IMG/VR virus record: IMGVR_UViG_3300030060_004050 | Span: 54,539-118,538 of that record | Origin: a virus | DNA: 64,000 nt | Strand: one strand, 5' to 3' | Shown here: piece by piece, positions 33,028-41,444 of the stretch | Numbering within the stretch: position 1 is the first letter of the stretch | How the letters are laid out: the number at the start of each line of letters is the position of its first letter | Program-made: the position numbers and the translations under genes | Notes under the pieces: generated by a model | What the model was told of the DNA's origin: nothing | The model's input: only the letters and a program-made list of their open reading frames with translations | The model's database searches: none

Positions 33028-33851
33028 AAGTTGCTGAAGAAAAACTAAAATTATTCGTAGTGGGTGTCGATCCTTGCTGGACAGATCCAAAACAAATATA
33101 CCAAACAACAAACTCAAAGTGGACTCTTGATGAATCTGGTGTCAAGATTTTTGTTGATCATATGTTGGTAGAGGGCTTGTCCTGTCCAGACGAAAACAAA
33201 TATGCTTGGATATACGAACCAGCATCTGTCATACCAGACTTCGTTGATCACATAAAAAGTAGTGTGCATCTGTATGCTAAAACATATAATAAACTGTTTA
33301 CCCACAACAGACAGATTGCAAACCTACACGATAATTTTGTTCTTGTAGATCCCGGTTTTCCTAGTTGGATTGATTCACCAAAGATACACAAGAAGTCCAA
33401 AGTAGCGTCTATGATTACCTCCACGAAAAACTTTACACCGGGACACCGACATAGAATACATTGGGCGAATAAACTTCATGGACAGTTGGATCTATATGGA
33501 AGAGGACATAACGAAATTGAGTCAAAGGAAGACGGACTAAATGACTACATGTTCTCGGTTAGTCTGGAAAATGATGATACCGTATACACCGAAAAACTCT
33601 TAGATTGTTTTCTAACAGGCACTGTACCCATTTATTGGGGAAGCGATGATGTTAAAAATATTTTTAATAACGACGGAATCATATGGATTGACAGCAACTT
33701 TAGCGTAGATTCCTTGACAGAGGAACTATATAATTCTAAGAAAGAAGCAATACAAGAGAACTTTGAAATTGCAAAACAGGTAAACAAAGGCATCCCGGAA
33801 ATGGTAGACTTTTTCGTTGATGATTATATTTTAGGAGATATAAATGAGTGA
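33024..33851 (+). CDS. GT10 fucosyltransferase-like enzyme
   Basis: The 275-residue protein has the GT10 (alpha-1,3/1,4-fucosyltransferase) core: KVASMITSTKNF, GHRHRIHWANKLHG, LDLYGRGHNEI and the diagnostic DYMFSVSLENDD followed by YTEKLLDCFLTGTVPIYWG. It uses a GDP-beta-L-fucose-like donor. With a GT11 gene two positions upstream, the phage has two potential users of the GDP-sugar made from 24686-27757. Overlaps of four and eight bases couple it to its neighbours. Confidence 0.88.
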   Translation: MKVAEEKLKLFVVGVDPCWTDPKQIYQTTNSKWTLDESGVKIFVDHMLVEGLSCPDENKYAWIYEPASVIPDFVDHIKSSVHLYAKTYNKLFTHNRQIANLHDNFVLVDPGFPSWIDSPKIHKKSKVASMITSTKNFTPGHRHRIHWANKLHGQLDLYGRGHNEIESKEDGLNDYMFSVSLENDDTVYTEKLLDCFLTGTVPIYWGSDDVKNIFNNDGIIWIDSNFSVDSLTEELYNSKKEAIQENFEIAKQVNKGIPEMVDFFVDDYILGDINE

Positions 33852-35103
33852 TATTCCAGAACTAGGATTGTGCATGATTGTCAAAAACGAAGAGCATGTT
33901 ATTGAAAGATGCTTGGAGTCTATTCACAAATATATTGGATACTGGGTAATTTGTGACACAGGATCTACAGACAAAACAAAAGAAGTCATCGAGTCATTTT
34001 TCGAAAAGAAGGGAATCCCCGGTGAGGTAGTTGACATTCCTTGGGAGGGATTCGGTGCATCTCGAACGAAGGCACTTGAATGTGCTAAGGGAAAAATGAA
34101 GTATGCATGGATGATTGACGCAGACGATAGCGTCGAGGGAACTCCAAAACTACCCAACCTTAGCAATCCTGTTGATGGTTACTCCTTGAAAATTAAAAGA
34201 GGTGACTTTACATGGTGGAGAAATCATATTTTCAGACTAGAAAGTAACTGGAGATATGAGGGTGTTCTTCACGAATATGCAACATGTGATGCAGGCGCTG
34301 CTATGGTTTGTCTACCAATGAATGGAAATTACCATATCGAAGCAAGAACAGAGGGTGGTAGAAACGTCGATGTGACATCTCAAGAAAAGTATCTCAAAGA
34401 TGCTGAAGTGATTATGGATGCACTTACAAACGAAAAGTCTCCACACTATGAACCAGAAAACAGTCGGTATATCTTTTACCTTGCTCAAAGTTACTTCGAT
34501 GCTGGTGAATATGAACTCGCAAAGGAGTGGTATATTCAAAGAGCAAAGGCAGGAGGATGGGAAGAAGAAGTATTCTATGCGATGTATCGTGTAGGTATTT
34601 GTAACGTTCTTCTTGAACGTCCATGGCAAGAAATTCAAGATGCTTTTATGCAAGCATGGTCATATCGTCCTTGTAGAATTGAACCTCTGTGGCAGATTTC
34701 AAGACTCTATAGGCAGAACGGAAACCCAAGACTAGCATATCTGTTTGCAAACCAAGGACTGGGTGTTCCCTTCCCCGAACAAGATATTCTTTTCCTTGCT
34801 CACGACATTTGGGACTGGCAAATTCTAGACGAAGTTGCAGCAACCGCATACTATGTTCATGAATTTGAAAAGGGACTTGCTGCATCTAATATGCTGCTGA
34901 AGAATCCCAACTTCCCCAAAGAGCATCACGAAAGAACTCTAACAAATATCAAACTATATCAAGAAGCACTAGCAAACAAGCAAAAAGCAATACAAGAGAG
35001 AGAAGAGCGTCTGAAAGGACACTCTGACTATGGTGCTACTTCAAAGAAAAGACCTGAAAGAAAGAAGTCATTTAAGAAGAGAAAGAAACAAAAGGCAAGG
35101 TAA
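33844..35103 (+). CDS. GT2 glycosyltransferase with TPR-like tail
   Basis: The 419-residue protein begins with a GT-A domain: LGLCMIVKNEEHVIERCLESI, WVICDTGSTDKT and WMIDADDSVEG (the DxD-type motif), ending near residue 170. The rest is helical and reads like tetratricopeptide repeats (FYLAQSYFDAGEYELAKEWY), with a very basic end (KKSFKKRKKQKAR). This combination is common in phage and bacterial GT2 proteins acting on glycans. It is the last gene before the tail-fibre group and overlaps the GT10 gene by eight bases. Confidence 0.85.
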   Translation: MSDIPELGLCMIVKNEEHVIERCLESIHKYIGYWVICDTGSTDKTKEVIESFFEKKGIPGEVVDIPWEGFGASRTKALECAKGKMKYAWMIDADDSVEGTPKLPNLSNPVDGYSLKIKRGDFTWWRNHIFRLESNWRYEGVLHEYATCDAGAAMVCLPMNGNYHIEARTEGGRNVDVTSQEKYLKDAEVIMDALTNEKSPHYEPENSRYIFYLAQSYFDAGEYELAKEWYIQRAKAGGWEEEVFYAMYRVGICNVLLERPWQEIQDAFMQAWSYRPCRIEPLWQISRLYRQNGNPRLAYLFANQGLGVPFPEQDILFLAHDIWDWQILDEVAATAYYVHEFEKGLAASNMLLKNPNFPKEHHERTLTNIKLYQEALANKQKAIQEREERLKGHSDYGATSKKRPERKKSFKKRKKQKAR

Positions 35104-35111
35104 TAATTTTC

Positions 35112-35118
35112 CTAAATA
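35112..35118 (+). promoter_or_regulatory. Possible late-type box CTAAATA before tail-fibre genes
   Basis: CTAAATA lies 15 bases before ATG 35134, with AGGAG as ribosome site between. The box is one base and one position away from TATAAATA. A late promoter is expected here because the following genes encode virion parts. Confidence 0.45.
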
Positions 35119-35133
35119 CAATAGGAGAAACAT

Positions 35134-35598
35134 ATGGCAGCAGGCGAATATGACATTTTAGCAGAGCAAGGTACGACCTTCAAGTTATCTTTAACCTATA
35201 AAGACTCATCGGATGCGGTGATTGATCTGGAAGGACAAACGGGTAATATGCAAGTGCGTAGATCCGTTAGTGACAATCAGGCACTACTGTTCCTTTCTGG
35301 TCCTACGGGATCACATGTTGCACCGGGAATCCGAGGATCGTTGACAGGTGGTGGATCCACTGGAGAATTTACCACCGGAACTACTCAAGGACAAACCGGA
35401 ACTGGCGGTGTTATGCTTAACACCAGTTCTACTGGTGGAACAGGGACAACTGGTGGAATCTATATTCAAATTGATTCATCTACAATGGCAAACGTACCTG
35501 CTGGTAACCACATTTATGATTTAGAATTGGTTTCGGGTTCATCTGTAACTAGAATTCTACAGGGTAGATTCGAGGTAACTGCGGAAGTCACTAGATGA
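35134..35598 (+). CDS. Tail-fibre/baseplate adaptor-like virion protein
   Basis: The 154-residue product starts with a beta-rich domain, [28 protein letters not shown], and ends with a matching strand pair ([26 protein letters not shown]). This pattern is seen in N-terminal domains that attach receptor-binding proteins to baseplates. The middle is Gly/Thr/Ser-rich (GGTGTTGG). It directly precedes the collagen-like fibre gene with a four-base overlap. A connector or fibre-base role is inferred from this layout. Confidence 0.55.
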   Translation: MAAGEYDILAEQGTTFKLSLTYKDSSDAVIDLEGQTGNMQVRRSVSDNQALLFLSGPTGSHVAPGIRGSLTGGGSTGEFTTGTTQGQTGTGGVMLNTSSTGGTGTTGGIYIQIDSSTMANVPAGNHIYDLELVSGSSVTRILQGRFEVTAEVTR

Positions 35599-37805
35599 GT
35601 TTCAAGATTGTAGTAAACGATAACAACGAACCAAACAAAGTCGTAGTAAACAACGACATTGTTACTGTTATCGCTCAATCCATAGAAGAAGATTCCACTA
35701 GTGTCTTCATTAATTCTCCGTCTGGGGTAGGACCTGGTGGAGATAAAGGTGATCCGGGAGCAACAGGAACCACAGGTTCTACAGGTCCAACAGGCGCTCA
35801 GGGAACTACTGGAACCACAGGGACTACAGGAACCACTGGTGCAACTGGTGCAACTGGTTCACAGGGTGTTCAGGGTATTCAAGGAACTACTGGAACCACT
35901 GGAACCACAGGGGCAACTGGCGCTACTGGTTCACAAGGTGTTCAGGGTATTCAAGGAACCACTGGGACTACCGGAACTACAGGCACGACAGGTGCAACAG
36001 GCGCGACAGGTGCAGATGGAAGTCAAGGTGTACAAGGAACAACTGGCACTACGGGTTCCACAGGAACCATAGGAAGGGTAGGAATTTGCGGTGGTTCTTC
36101 GTTCGACAATAATGAATCTCTTCTGTTCTTCTCTACAACCGATGGTTTAACATTAACATCATCTCAAAGTGGGACGGTAACTAAAGTCTTGTTTGATGGT
36201 GATGGACTTCTTGGTGCTGGTATGCAGGAAGCATTGTATACCTACGGTTTGACTAGTGGTGAATTGAATGCAGTTTCTCCGTCAAGCAATGGTGAATTGC
36301 TATTCAACGAAACCAACAACCAATTAGGAATTTTTAAATTTGACAACAGCGGCAGGGATTTCAGAACACAACTTTCTTCTGCTATAAACAATAATGCCAC
36401 TGGTAGAGTTGTCTTGAGATTCGATGATGGTATTCAAGCCAGATCATTTGAATTTGACGGAACTGATTCCGATGCTGTGTATAACGGAACGTTTTTCAGA
36501 ATTCCAGTTACTCAAATTAACGGCGGAACAGCAGGTAGCGGTAAAATAGTTGGGGTTGAAATTGAACTAGACAACCAGACTATGGGACCTGGTACAGCAT
36601 TCCGTCTTCCCGGTGGAGGAGAAACTTTCACCAGCGTTGTCACAATGCTTAATGGATTTACTGGTGGTATCACGCTCAATCACGGAGCAGGAATTACCAC
36701 TGCTGGTGCATCTGCCACTGGTATAACAATAGGGATTGATCCCTCCTCCACAATAAAGGTTGCAGGAATTTCATGCGATGGTGGTGCTACGTTTGGTAAT
36801 AATGTTAGATTCACCTCCGGCAATCACCTCGATATGGGAGAATCTACAATCCGAGGAGGAGGTAGTGCTGGTAATGCGTTGATGGGACTTGACCTCAATG
36901 AAACCCGACACTCCTTACAATTTGGTGAAATTGATACCGAACGCAACTCTACTATTCTTTTTATAAATGATCTTAATAAAGAGTATACTTTTTCCGCAGA
37001 TAGTGGTTGCACGGTAGACATCAATGGAAAACTTGAAGTGAGTGGACTGGTTGAGGCCACTGCTGGTATCGCTTCCGGTAAGGGAATAACATTTGCAAAT
37101 GATTCGGATATAATTTTTAATGGTGCATCATCTTCTTCGATCATTCAAAACGGCAACACCGTAGTGTTGTTTGATGATGCTAATGGACTTGTTAGATTTC
37201 CTGTTTTTGCAGTTGATATCGAGCAAAGACTCTCGCATGAGGGAGATAGTGACACATACTTAGACTTCACTACTAACAATTTAAAGATTCTTACAGGCGG
37301 AAATACCGCATTCAATGCTAACGCCACAGGCACAAATATTGGTGGAGTATCATTCGGAGTCACCGCCGGCGGAGTGACATTTGGTGGTCCAATAACATTC
37401 CCCGATGGAACAACACAATCTACCGCCGCAGATAAACAAGAAACTGTTGCACACTTTACTTTAACTTCATCCAGCGGACTTACCTCCGGTTCTAGAATTC
37501 ATAACTTACACTTTGTTCCTTTCAATGCAACAGCAAAACAGATAGGCATAAAAACTTGCGTCACTGGTGGAATCACCGCATCAATTCTTGCTGCTAACTT
37601 TGCATCTCCATTTGGTGCAACCCAAGCATCAGGAACAAGAACAATCGCAACACTAAACGCAGCAACCGCATCCTTTGGTGCAACAGGAACAACGATGTCC
37701 TCGGCAGCAATTACCGGAGGTTCCTTCTTGTACCTTAAGATCGACGGAATATCTTTCCCAGGCATTACTGGTGTTCAAGCATTCTTGACGTATGAGAGGT
37801 CATAA
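35595..37805 (+). CDS. Collagen-like, Thr-rich tail fibre protein
   Basis: The 736-residue protein has a short beta N-terminus and then a collagen-like Gly-X-Y tract at residues 46-163 dominated by GTT, GAT and GVQ triplets. Beta-rich repeats of fibre type follow, ending in a compact C-terminal domain with Ala/Thr/Gly strands. Collagen-like triple helices are used as stiff stalks in phage fibres. The X-Y positions hold Thr at an unusually high frequency, offering many O-glycosylation sites, and the gene is flanked by GT25-like enzymes. The stop overlaps the next start by one base. Confidence 0.8.
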   Translation: MSFKIVVNDNNEPNKVVVNNDIVTVIAQSIEEDSTSVFINSPSGVGPGGDKGDPGATGTTGSTGPTGAQGTTGTTGTTGTTGATGATGSQGVQGIQGTTGTTGTTGATGATGSQGVQGIQGTTGTTGTTGTTGATGATGADGSQGVQGTTGTTGSTGTIGRVGICGGSSFDNNESLLFFSTTDGLTLTSSQSGTVTKVLFDGDGLLGAGMQEALYTYGLTSGELNAVSPSSNGELLFNETNNQLGIFKFDNSGRDFRTQLSSAINNNATGRVVLRFDDGIQARSFEFDGTDSDAVYNGTFFRIPVTQINGGTAGSGKIVGVEIELDNQTMGPGTAFRLPGGGETFTSVVTMLNGFTGGITLNHGAGITTAGASATGITIGIDPSSTIKVAGISCDGGATFGNNVRFTSGNHLDMGESTIRGGGSAGNALMGLDLNETRHSLQFGEIDTERNSTILFINDLNKEYTFSADSGCTVDINGKLEVSGLVEATAGIASGKGITFANDSDIIFNGASSSSIIQNGNTVVLFDDANGLVRFPVFAVDIEQRLSHEGDSDTYLDFTTNNLKILTGGNTAFNANATGTNIGGVSFGVTAGGVTFGGPITFPDGTTQSTAADKQETVAHFTLTSSSGLTSGSRIHNLHFVPFNATAKQIGIKTCVTGGITASILAANFASPFGATQASGTRTIATLNAATASFGATGTTMSSAAITGGSFLYLKIDGISFPGITGVQAFLTYERS
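35730..36085 (+). repeat. Gly-Thr-Thr collagen-like tandem repeats
   Basis: About 39 consecutive Gly-X-Y triplets, containing two nearly identical copies of a longer unit ([15 protein letters not shown]) visible in both DNA and protein. The DNA is built from GGAACC/GGTGCAACT-type hexamers. Such tracts change length readily by recombination. Confidence 0.85.
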
Positions 37806-38977
37806 TGGCACTAACTGATGTATTCATTTCACCCGCTGGTGCTGGAGATAACTCTGGTAGTTCTGTTGCAAACGCTCTCCCTGCGATTAGCAGTGGTGAT
37901 TGGTCAACGAACATCGAAGGACTCGACCGAGCAAACAAGAGATTTGTGTTTCTTACTGGAACTTATGATGTTACAACCAAGTTGACATTCAGTGGTTCTG
38001 CTCCATCAGCAACCCAACCAAATCAATGGATCGGTGCAGACTCAAGTGGAAATCCTCTTCGACCAAAGTTTGATGAATCAGGTCTTCGACTGGTCACGAC
38101 AGACTATCCTAAATTTGTGTGTAGTACGAATGTCGCAATGGTTGATACAGAAGAAAACACATACTACAAGTGCTTATCGTTTGAAAACACAAGCACATCG
38201 TACTCCCTAACTTCTATTATTGAAACCACAACTACCGATGTTGACCAACAAATGTGGTTTGGTTGTGAATTTAAAACAGAGTATTCCCGTGCCAGTAGTA
38301 CGCTTGTTGTCATGACTGTTACCACCGCCGCTTTTTCAGATTGTGTATTTGAAGTAGGGGGTGGTGGAGGTTTTTCTCAGTTCGACTGCGTGGTAGAAGC
38401 GACTAGTAACAATACATTTGACAATTGTAGGATTATTGGTCCATTCTCCCCAGCGGACCCCCAACTCGTTGGTTCCGCTGGAGATCAAGTTGGATTGAGA
38501 ATAACTGCACTTACAACGAAGGTGAGAAACTGTGTGATTACGAGAGTGAATGGAACTGCGGTTGAACTTGAATTCTCAAACACTAAGACAGAAATTGATG
38601 TTGCTCATTGTACCATTTGTGATGCGAATGATGGAATCGTCACCAGCAGTGCCGCTTCCGCACTCCCCGGAAAAGGTTCGTTAGAGGGAAACATTGTATT
38701 TGGTTGCAGTTCTAATGGGATAGAGACGAACGCGGATGACTCCCGACAATCTGGCGCACAGATATTAGCAATGGGTTCTAATGGTAGTAATTTTGATTCC
38801 AACATGGACTCATACGAAGACATGATTGATGTAATTGCAATTACGACTGGTGACTTTTTTGATTACAACAACCAAGACTTCAGAATCAAGAGAGATTCTC
38901 CTTTGTATAAATTTTACGGAACTAGAAACTTTGGTGCGATTCAAAACGAGGACTTTGAAATAGGATCGGTAGGATAA
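37805..38977 (+). CDS. Beta-helix tail spike-like protein
   Basis: The 390-residue product has the short-strand repetition of a right-handed parallel beta-helix: FSDCVFEV, FDNCRIIG, VRNCVITR, VAHCTICDA, GNIVFGC, each spaced about 20-30 residues. The N-terminus (TDVFISPAGAGDNSGSS) matches the start seen in many phage and bacterial spike/pectate-lyase-like proteins. Such proteins bind or cut surface polysaccharides. It lies right after the collagen-like fibre. No catalytic residues can be assigned from sequence. Confidence 0.68.
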   Translation: MALTDVFISPAGAGDNSGSSVANALPAISSGDWSTNIEGLDRANKRFVFLTGTYDVTTKLTFSGSAPSATQPNQWIGADSSGNPLRPKFDESGLRLVTTDYPKFVCSTNVAMVDTEENTYYKCLSFENTSTSYSLTSIIETTTTDVDQQMWFGCEFKTEYSRASSTLVVMTVTTAAFSDCVFEVGGGGGFSQFDCVVEATSNNTFDNCRIIGPFSPADPQLVGSAGDQVGLRITALTTKVRNCVITRVNGTAVELEFSNTKTEIDVAHCTICDANDGIVTSSAASALPGKGSLEGNIVFGCSSNGIETNADDSRQSGAQILAMGSNGSNFDSNMDSYEDMIDVIAITTGDFFDYNNQDFRIKRDSPLYKFYGTRNFGAIQNEDFEIGSVG

Positions 38978-38981
38978 AAAA

Positions 38982-39479
38982 ATGAAATATGAAGTAAACA
39001 TACCAGCGGGAGTTTCGGGAGACTACAAAATAGTTGAAGGACTCGACACCATCTTACAACAAAACATCAATGGTGAGTGGTTAACTATAATGGCAGATAG
39101 TGAACTGGAGGCGCACCAAGCAAAAGAATTCTTAGATGCTGCCACTGGAGATGTTTTACTTGCTGGACTTGGAATCGGAATGGTTCTTCAACCACTAATC
39201 GATAACGACAATGTTACCAGTATCACCGTAGTAGAAAAATTTCAAGAAGTTATTGATTTGGTGTGGACACATACACCATCGTCGAGTAAGATTACTCTAG
39301 TAAATGATGACATATACACATGGACTCCTGACAAAAATTACGATGTTGCTTGGTTTGATTCTTTCATAAATCCCATAGACGGATTAGACAACTTGGGAGA
39401 ATATAAGACTCAAATGCAAAATAAATATGAGAACATCGTTGGTTCTGGTTTCTTCTGGCCATCTCATCAAGGTTGGTAA
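38982..39479 (+). CDS. SAM-dependent methyltransferase-like protein
   Basis: The 165-residue protein has a Rossmann methyltransferase core: DVLLAGLGIGMVLQPL as motif I, SITVVEKFQEVIDLV with the acidic residue after beta-2, KITLVNDDIYTW and NYDVAWFDSF. It resembles the spermidine-synthase-like class. The substrate is unknown; its place between a spike gene and a GT25-like gene makes sugar or fibre modification possible. It begins five bases after the spike stop. Confidence 0.7.
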   Translation: MKYEVNIPAGVSGDYKIVEGLDTILQQNINGEWLTIMADSELEAHQAKEFLDAATGDVLLAGLGIGMVLQPLIDNDNVTSITVVEKFQEVIDLVWTHTPSSSKITLVNDDIYTWTPDKNYDVAWFDSFINPIDGLDNLGEYKTQMQNKYENIVGSGFFWPSHQGW

Positions 39480-39500
39480 ACAAAAGGAAAACTTTACATT

Positions 39501-40160
39501 ATGAAAATTGATATTCGTGAAATGAGAACCAAGTGGATCAATCTCGACAAAGATACCACTAAAGCCGAACAAATGATAACTCTACTAGACAGTCATGGGT
39601 TTACTTCCCATGACCGTTTTAATGCAATGTGTGAAGACGAAGAGTTCGGAATTACAAGAGATAACTGTCAATGGTTCGGAACTCATATGTGTGGACTGTC
39701 TCATAGAAAACTTTTACAAGACACAATTATAGCAGATGGAAAACCTATCTTTGTTTTAGAAGACGACGTTGAAGTAGAGATGGATAAAATTAAATATGAG
39801 ATTGAAGTTCCCGATGATGCCGATGCTGTCTATCTAGGAACTTCTCAGGGCGATTGTAACTACTCTGCCATAAGTGTAAACGAAGATATAGCAAGGGTAG
39901 AGAGAATATTTGCCACACATGCAATCATTCATTTCAACCCAGAATACTCCAAAGCAGTAGCAAAAATAACTGAGGATGCAGTCAAAGGTGATGGACCTTT
40001 TGATGTTGGTATAGCGTATGGTGTACAAAAAGACTTCAACGTATACGCAGTAAAAACTCCATACTTTTATCAAGCAGATTCAAAGAATACCGTGAACAAA
40101 TACGAGTACATAACTCGAATCCCACTACTTTTAAATGATGAGGAATCTAACTTACTATGA
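39501..40160 (+). CDS. GT25-like glycosyltransferase, copy 2
   Basis: The 219-residue protein is a paralogue of the 29851 product. Both begin MKIDIR and share WINLDxDT, a GLSHRKLL/AQSHIDVL segment, the EDDV motif, VPDDxDAVYLGxSxGxxNY, FATHAI and a late FDVG followed by YFYQ/FFYQ. This copy lacks the Gly/Pro-rich tail. GT25 includes LPS and collagen galactosyltransferases. The two copies bracket the tail-fibre genes. AAAGGA precedes ATG 39501. The stop overlaps the dUTPase start by four bases. Confidence 0.72.
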   Translation: MKIDIREMRTKWINLDKDTTKAEQMITLLDSHGFTSHDRFNAMCEDEEFGITRDNCQWFGTHMCGLSHRKLLQDTIIADGKPIFVLEDDVEVEMDKIKYEIEVPDDADAVYLGTSQGDCNYSAISVNEDIARVERIFATHAIIHFNPEYSKAVAKITEDAVKGDGPFDVGIAYGVQKDFNVYAVKTPYFYQADSKNTVNKYEYITRIPLLLNDEESNLL

Positions 40161-40663
40161 CGCAACTTTCTTTTTATAAAATTTATGATGATGTTATATC
40201 ACCAAAACATGCCACCAGTCAATCAGCATGTTTTGATATCCACGCATACATTAAAGACGACATTCCTGTTACGGTGTATGGCATGGAAAATTTAAAAGGT
40301 TCTGTCAACCCAACCGATGGTGTCTTTGAACTTTTACCGGGAGACAGAGCATTGATTCCAACGGGATTGATCTTTAATATACCTGATGATTGTTCTGTTA
40401 GAATACATACTAGATCTAGCGTTTCTTTGAAAAAGGGTTTGATTAATCCCAATGGAGAGGGTATAATTGATGCAGACTACTACCACGAATCTTTTGTTAT
40501 TTTGTATAACTCAAGTGGTTGTGTCGCTATAATTGAAAATGGAGATAGGATCGCCCAAGGCGAACTAGTAAAACTAGAGTCGTATCCTCTAGTAGAAACC
40601 ACAAAAGAACCAGAACAAACCACCACCCGTGTAGGCGGATTCGGATCCACAGGAGTTAAATGA
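40157..40663 (+). CDS. dut: dUTPase
   Basis: The 168-residue protein has all five trimeric dUTPase motifs in order: ACFDIHAY (1), IHTRSSVSLKKGL (2), GIIDADYYHE (3), NGDRIAQGEL (4) and TRVGGFGSTG (5). An insertion between motifs 1 and 2 (about residues 35-60) makes it longer than the usual 145-155. It hydrolyses dUTP to dUMP, supplying the thymidylate synthase at 48971 and keeping uracil out of DNA. It overlaps both neighbours by four bases. Confidence 0.93.
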   Translation: MTQLSFYKIYDDVISPKHATSQSACFDIHAYIKDDIPVTVYGMENLKGSVNPTDGVFELLPGDRALIPTGLIFNIPDDCSVRIHTRSSVSLKKGLINPNGEGIIDADYYHESFVILYNSSGCVAIIENGDRIAQGELVKLESYPLVETTKEPEQTTTRVGGFGSTGVK

Positions 40664-40980
40664 TGAACAGAGAAGAACTATTGAACCACCATGCAGACAT
40701 TTGTAAAGAGGCACTAGAAATCATGAAGAAGAAAAATCATGATTATGCAGGGGAAGGCGGCGAGTCTCCTTTTGCCAACTTTACTCGCTCGGAGGACATG
40801 GGTATCTGTACAACCGAACAAGGATTTCTCGTTCGTCTCTGTGACAAACTTTCTCGTCTTTCTACGTTTGCCAGTGCCGGTGAACTAAAGGTAGACAACG
40901 AAGGTTATCACGATGCCATTCTTGATATCATTAACTACTGTATTCTGTTTGATGGTTATGTAAGTTCTAAGGATAATTAA
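40660..40980 (+). CDS. DUF1599-like nucleotide-metabolism protein
   Basis: The 106-residue helical protein fits the DUF1599 family found with nucleotide-modification genes: KKKNHDYAGEGGESPFANF, TEQGFLVRLCDKLSRLSTF and DAILDIINYCILFDGY. The pattern resembles all-alpha MazG-like NTP pyrophosphatases, where acidic residues bind magnesium, but the exact substrate is unknown. Adjacent to dUTPase, a role in the dNTP pool is likely. ATG ATG at the start overlaps the dut stop. Confidence 0.7.
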   Translation: MMNREELLNHHADICKEALEIMKKKNHDYAGEGGESPFANFTRSEDMGICTTEQGFLVRLCDKLSRLSTFASAGELKVDNEGYHDAILDIINYCILFDGYVSSKDN

Positions 40981-40981
40981 T

Positions 40982-41009
40982 TTGACTTTACCCTAAGTTG
41001 TGGTATACT
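40982..41009 (+). promoter_or_regulatory. Sigma70-like promoter giving a leaderless lysozyme mRNA
   Basis: TTGACT (40982-40987), a 16-base spacer ending TGG, and TATACT (41004-41009) are followed by six bases and ATG 41016. The predicted +1 is the A of the ATG, as at three other sites. It would also feed gp43, which starts within the lysozyme gene. Confidence 0.88.
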
Positions 41010-41015
41010 CTGTAT

Positions 41016-41444
41016 ATGAAAACGACAGTGTTTACCGTACTTCTCGCCATGGTTGCTTCTCTCGAAGATATGAGTAGCAACTCTCTTCATGTAGATCTGT
41101 TAGCAGCCGTGTGCGAGGTAGAGTCAAACTGCGATCCTAGTGCAGTAGGAGATAACGGCAACGCTATCGGCGCATATCAAATTTGGTATGACTACTGGTA
41201 CGATGCCGTTACTTTTAAAAATAACGACAACCTTAAACTCTCGGATGGTTACGAAAGTTGCTACGATAAAGATTATTCTGAGAGAGTGGTGCTTGCATAT
41301 TGGGGAAGGTATGCTACAATTAAGCGTATTGGAAGAACACCCACAGACGAAGATCGAGCAAGGATCCATAACGGAGGCCCGAATGGATACAAGAAAGACT
41401 CCACATTAAAGTATTGGAGAAAGATACAAAATGCAAGTAGATAG
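41016..41444 (+). CDS. Secreted lysozyme/transglycosylase-like protein (candidate endolysin)
   Basis: The 142-residue protein has a hydrophobic N-terminus (MKTTVFTVLLAMVASL) that could be a signal or signal-anchor segment. A lysozyme-like domain follows: AAVCEVESNCDPSAVGDNGNAIGAYQIW, with the likely catalytic Glu in the ExES region, and an ending ARIHNGGPNGYKK that recalls i-type lysozymes. It would cut peptidoglycan after export, so a holin may not be strictly needed. It lies far from the membrane lysis genes at 53.5-55.1 kb. The true start is ATG 41016, directly after the promoter. Confidence 0.75.
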   Translation: MKTTVFTVLLAMVASLEDMSSNSLHVDLLAAVCEVESNCDPSAVGDNGNAIGAYQIWYDYWYDAVTFKNNDNLKLSDGYESCYDKDYSERVVLAYWGRYATIKRIGRTPTDEDRARIHNGGPNGYKKDSTLKYWRKIQNASR

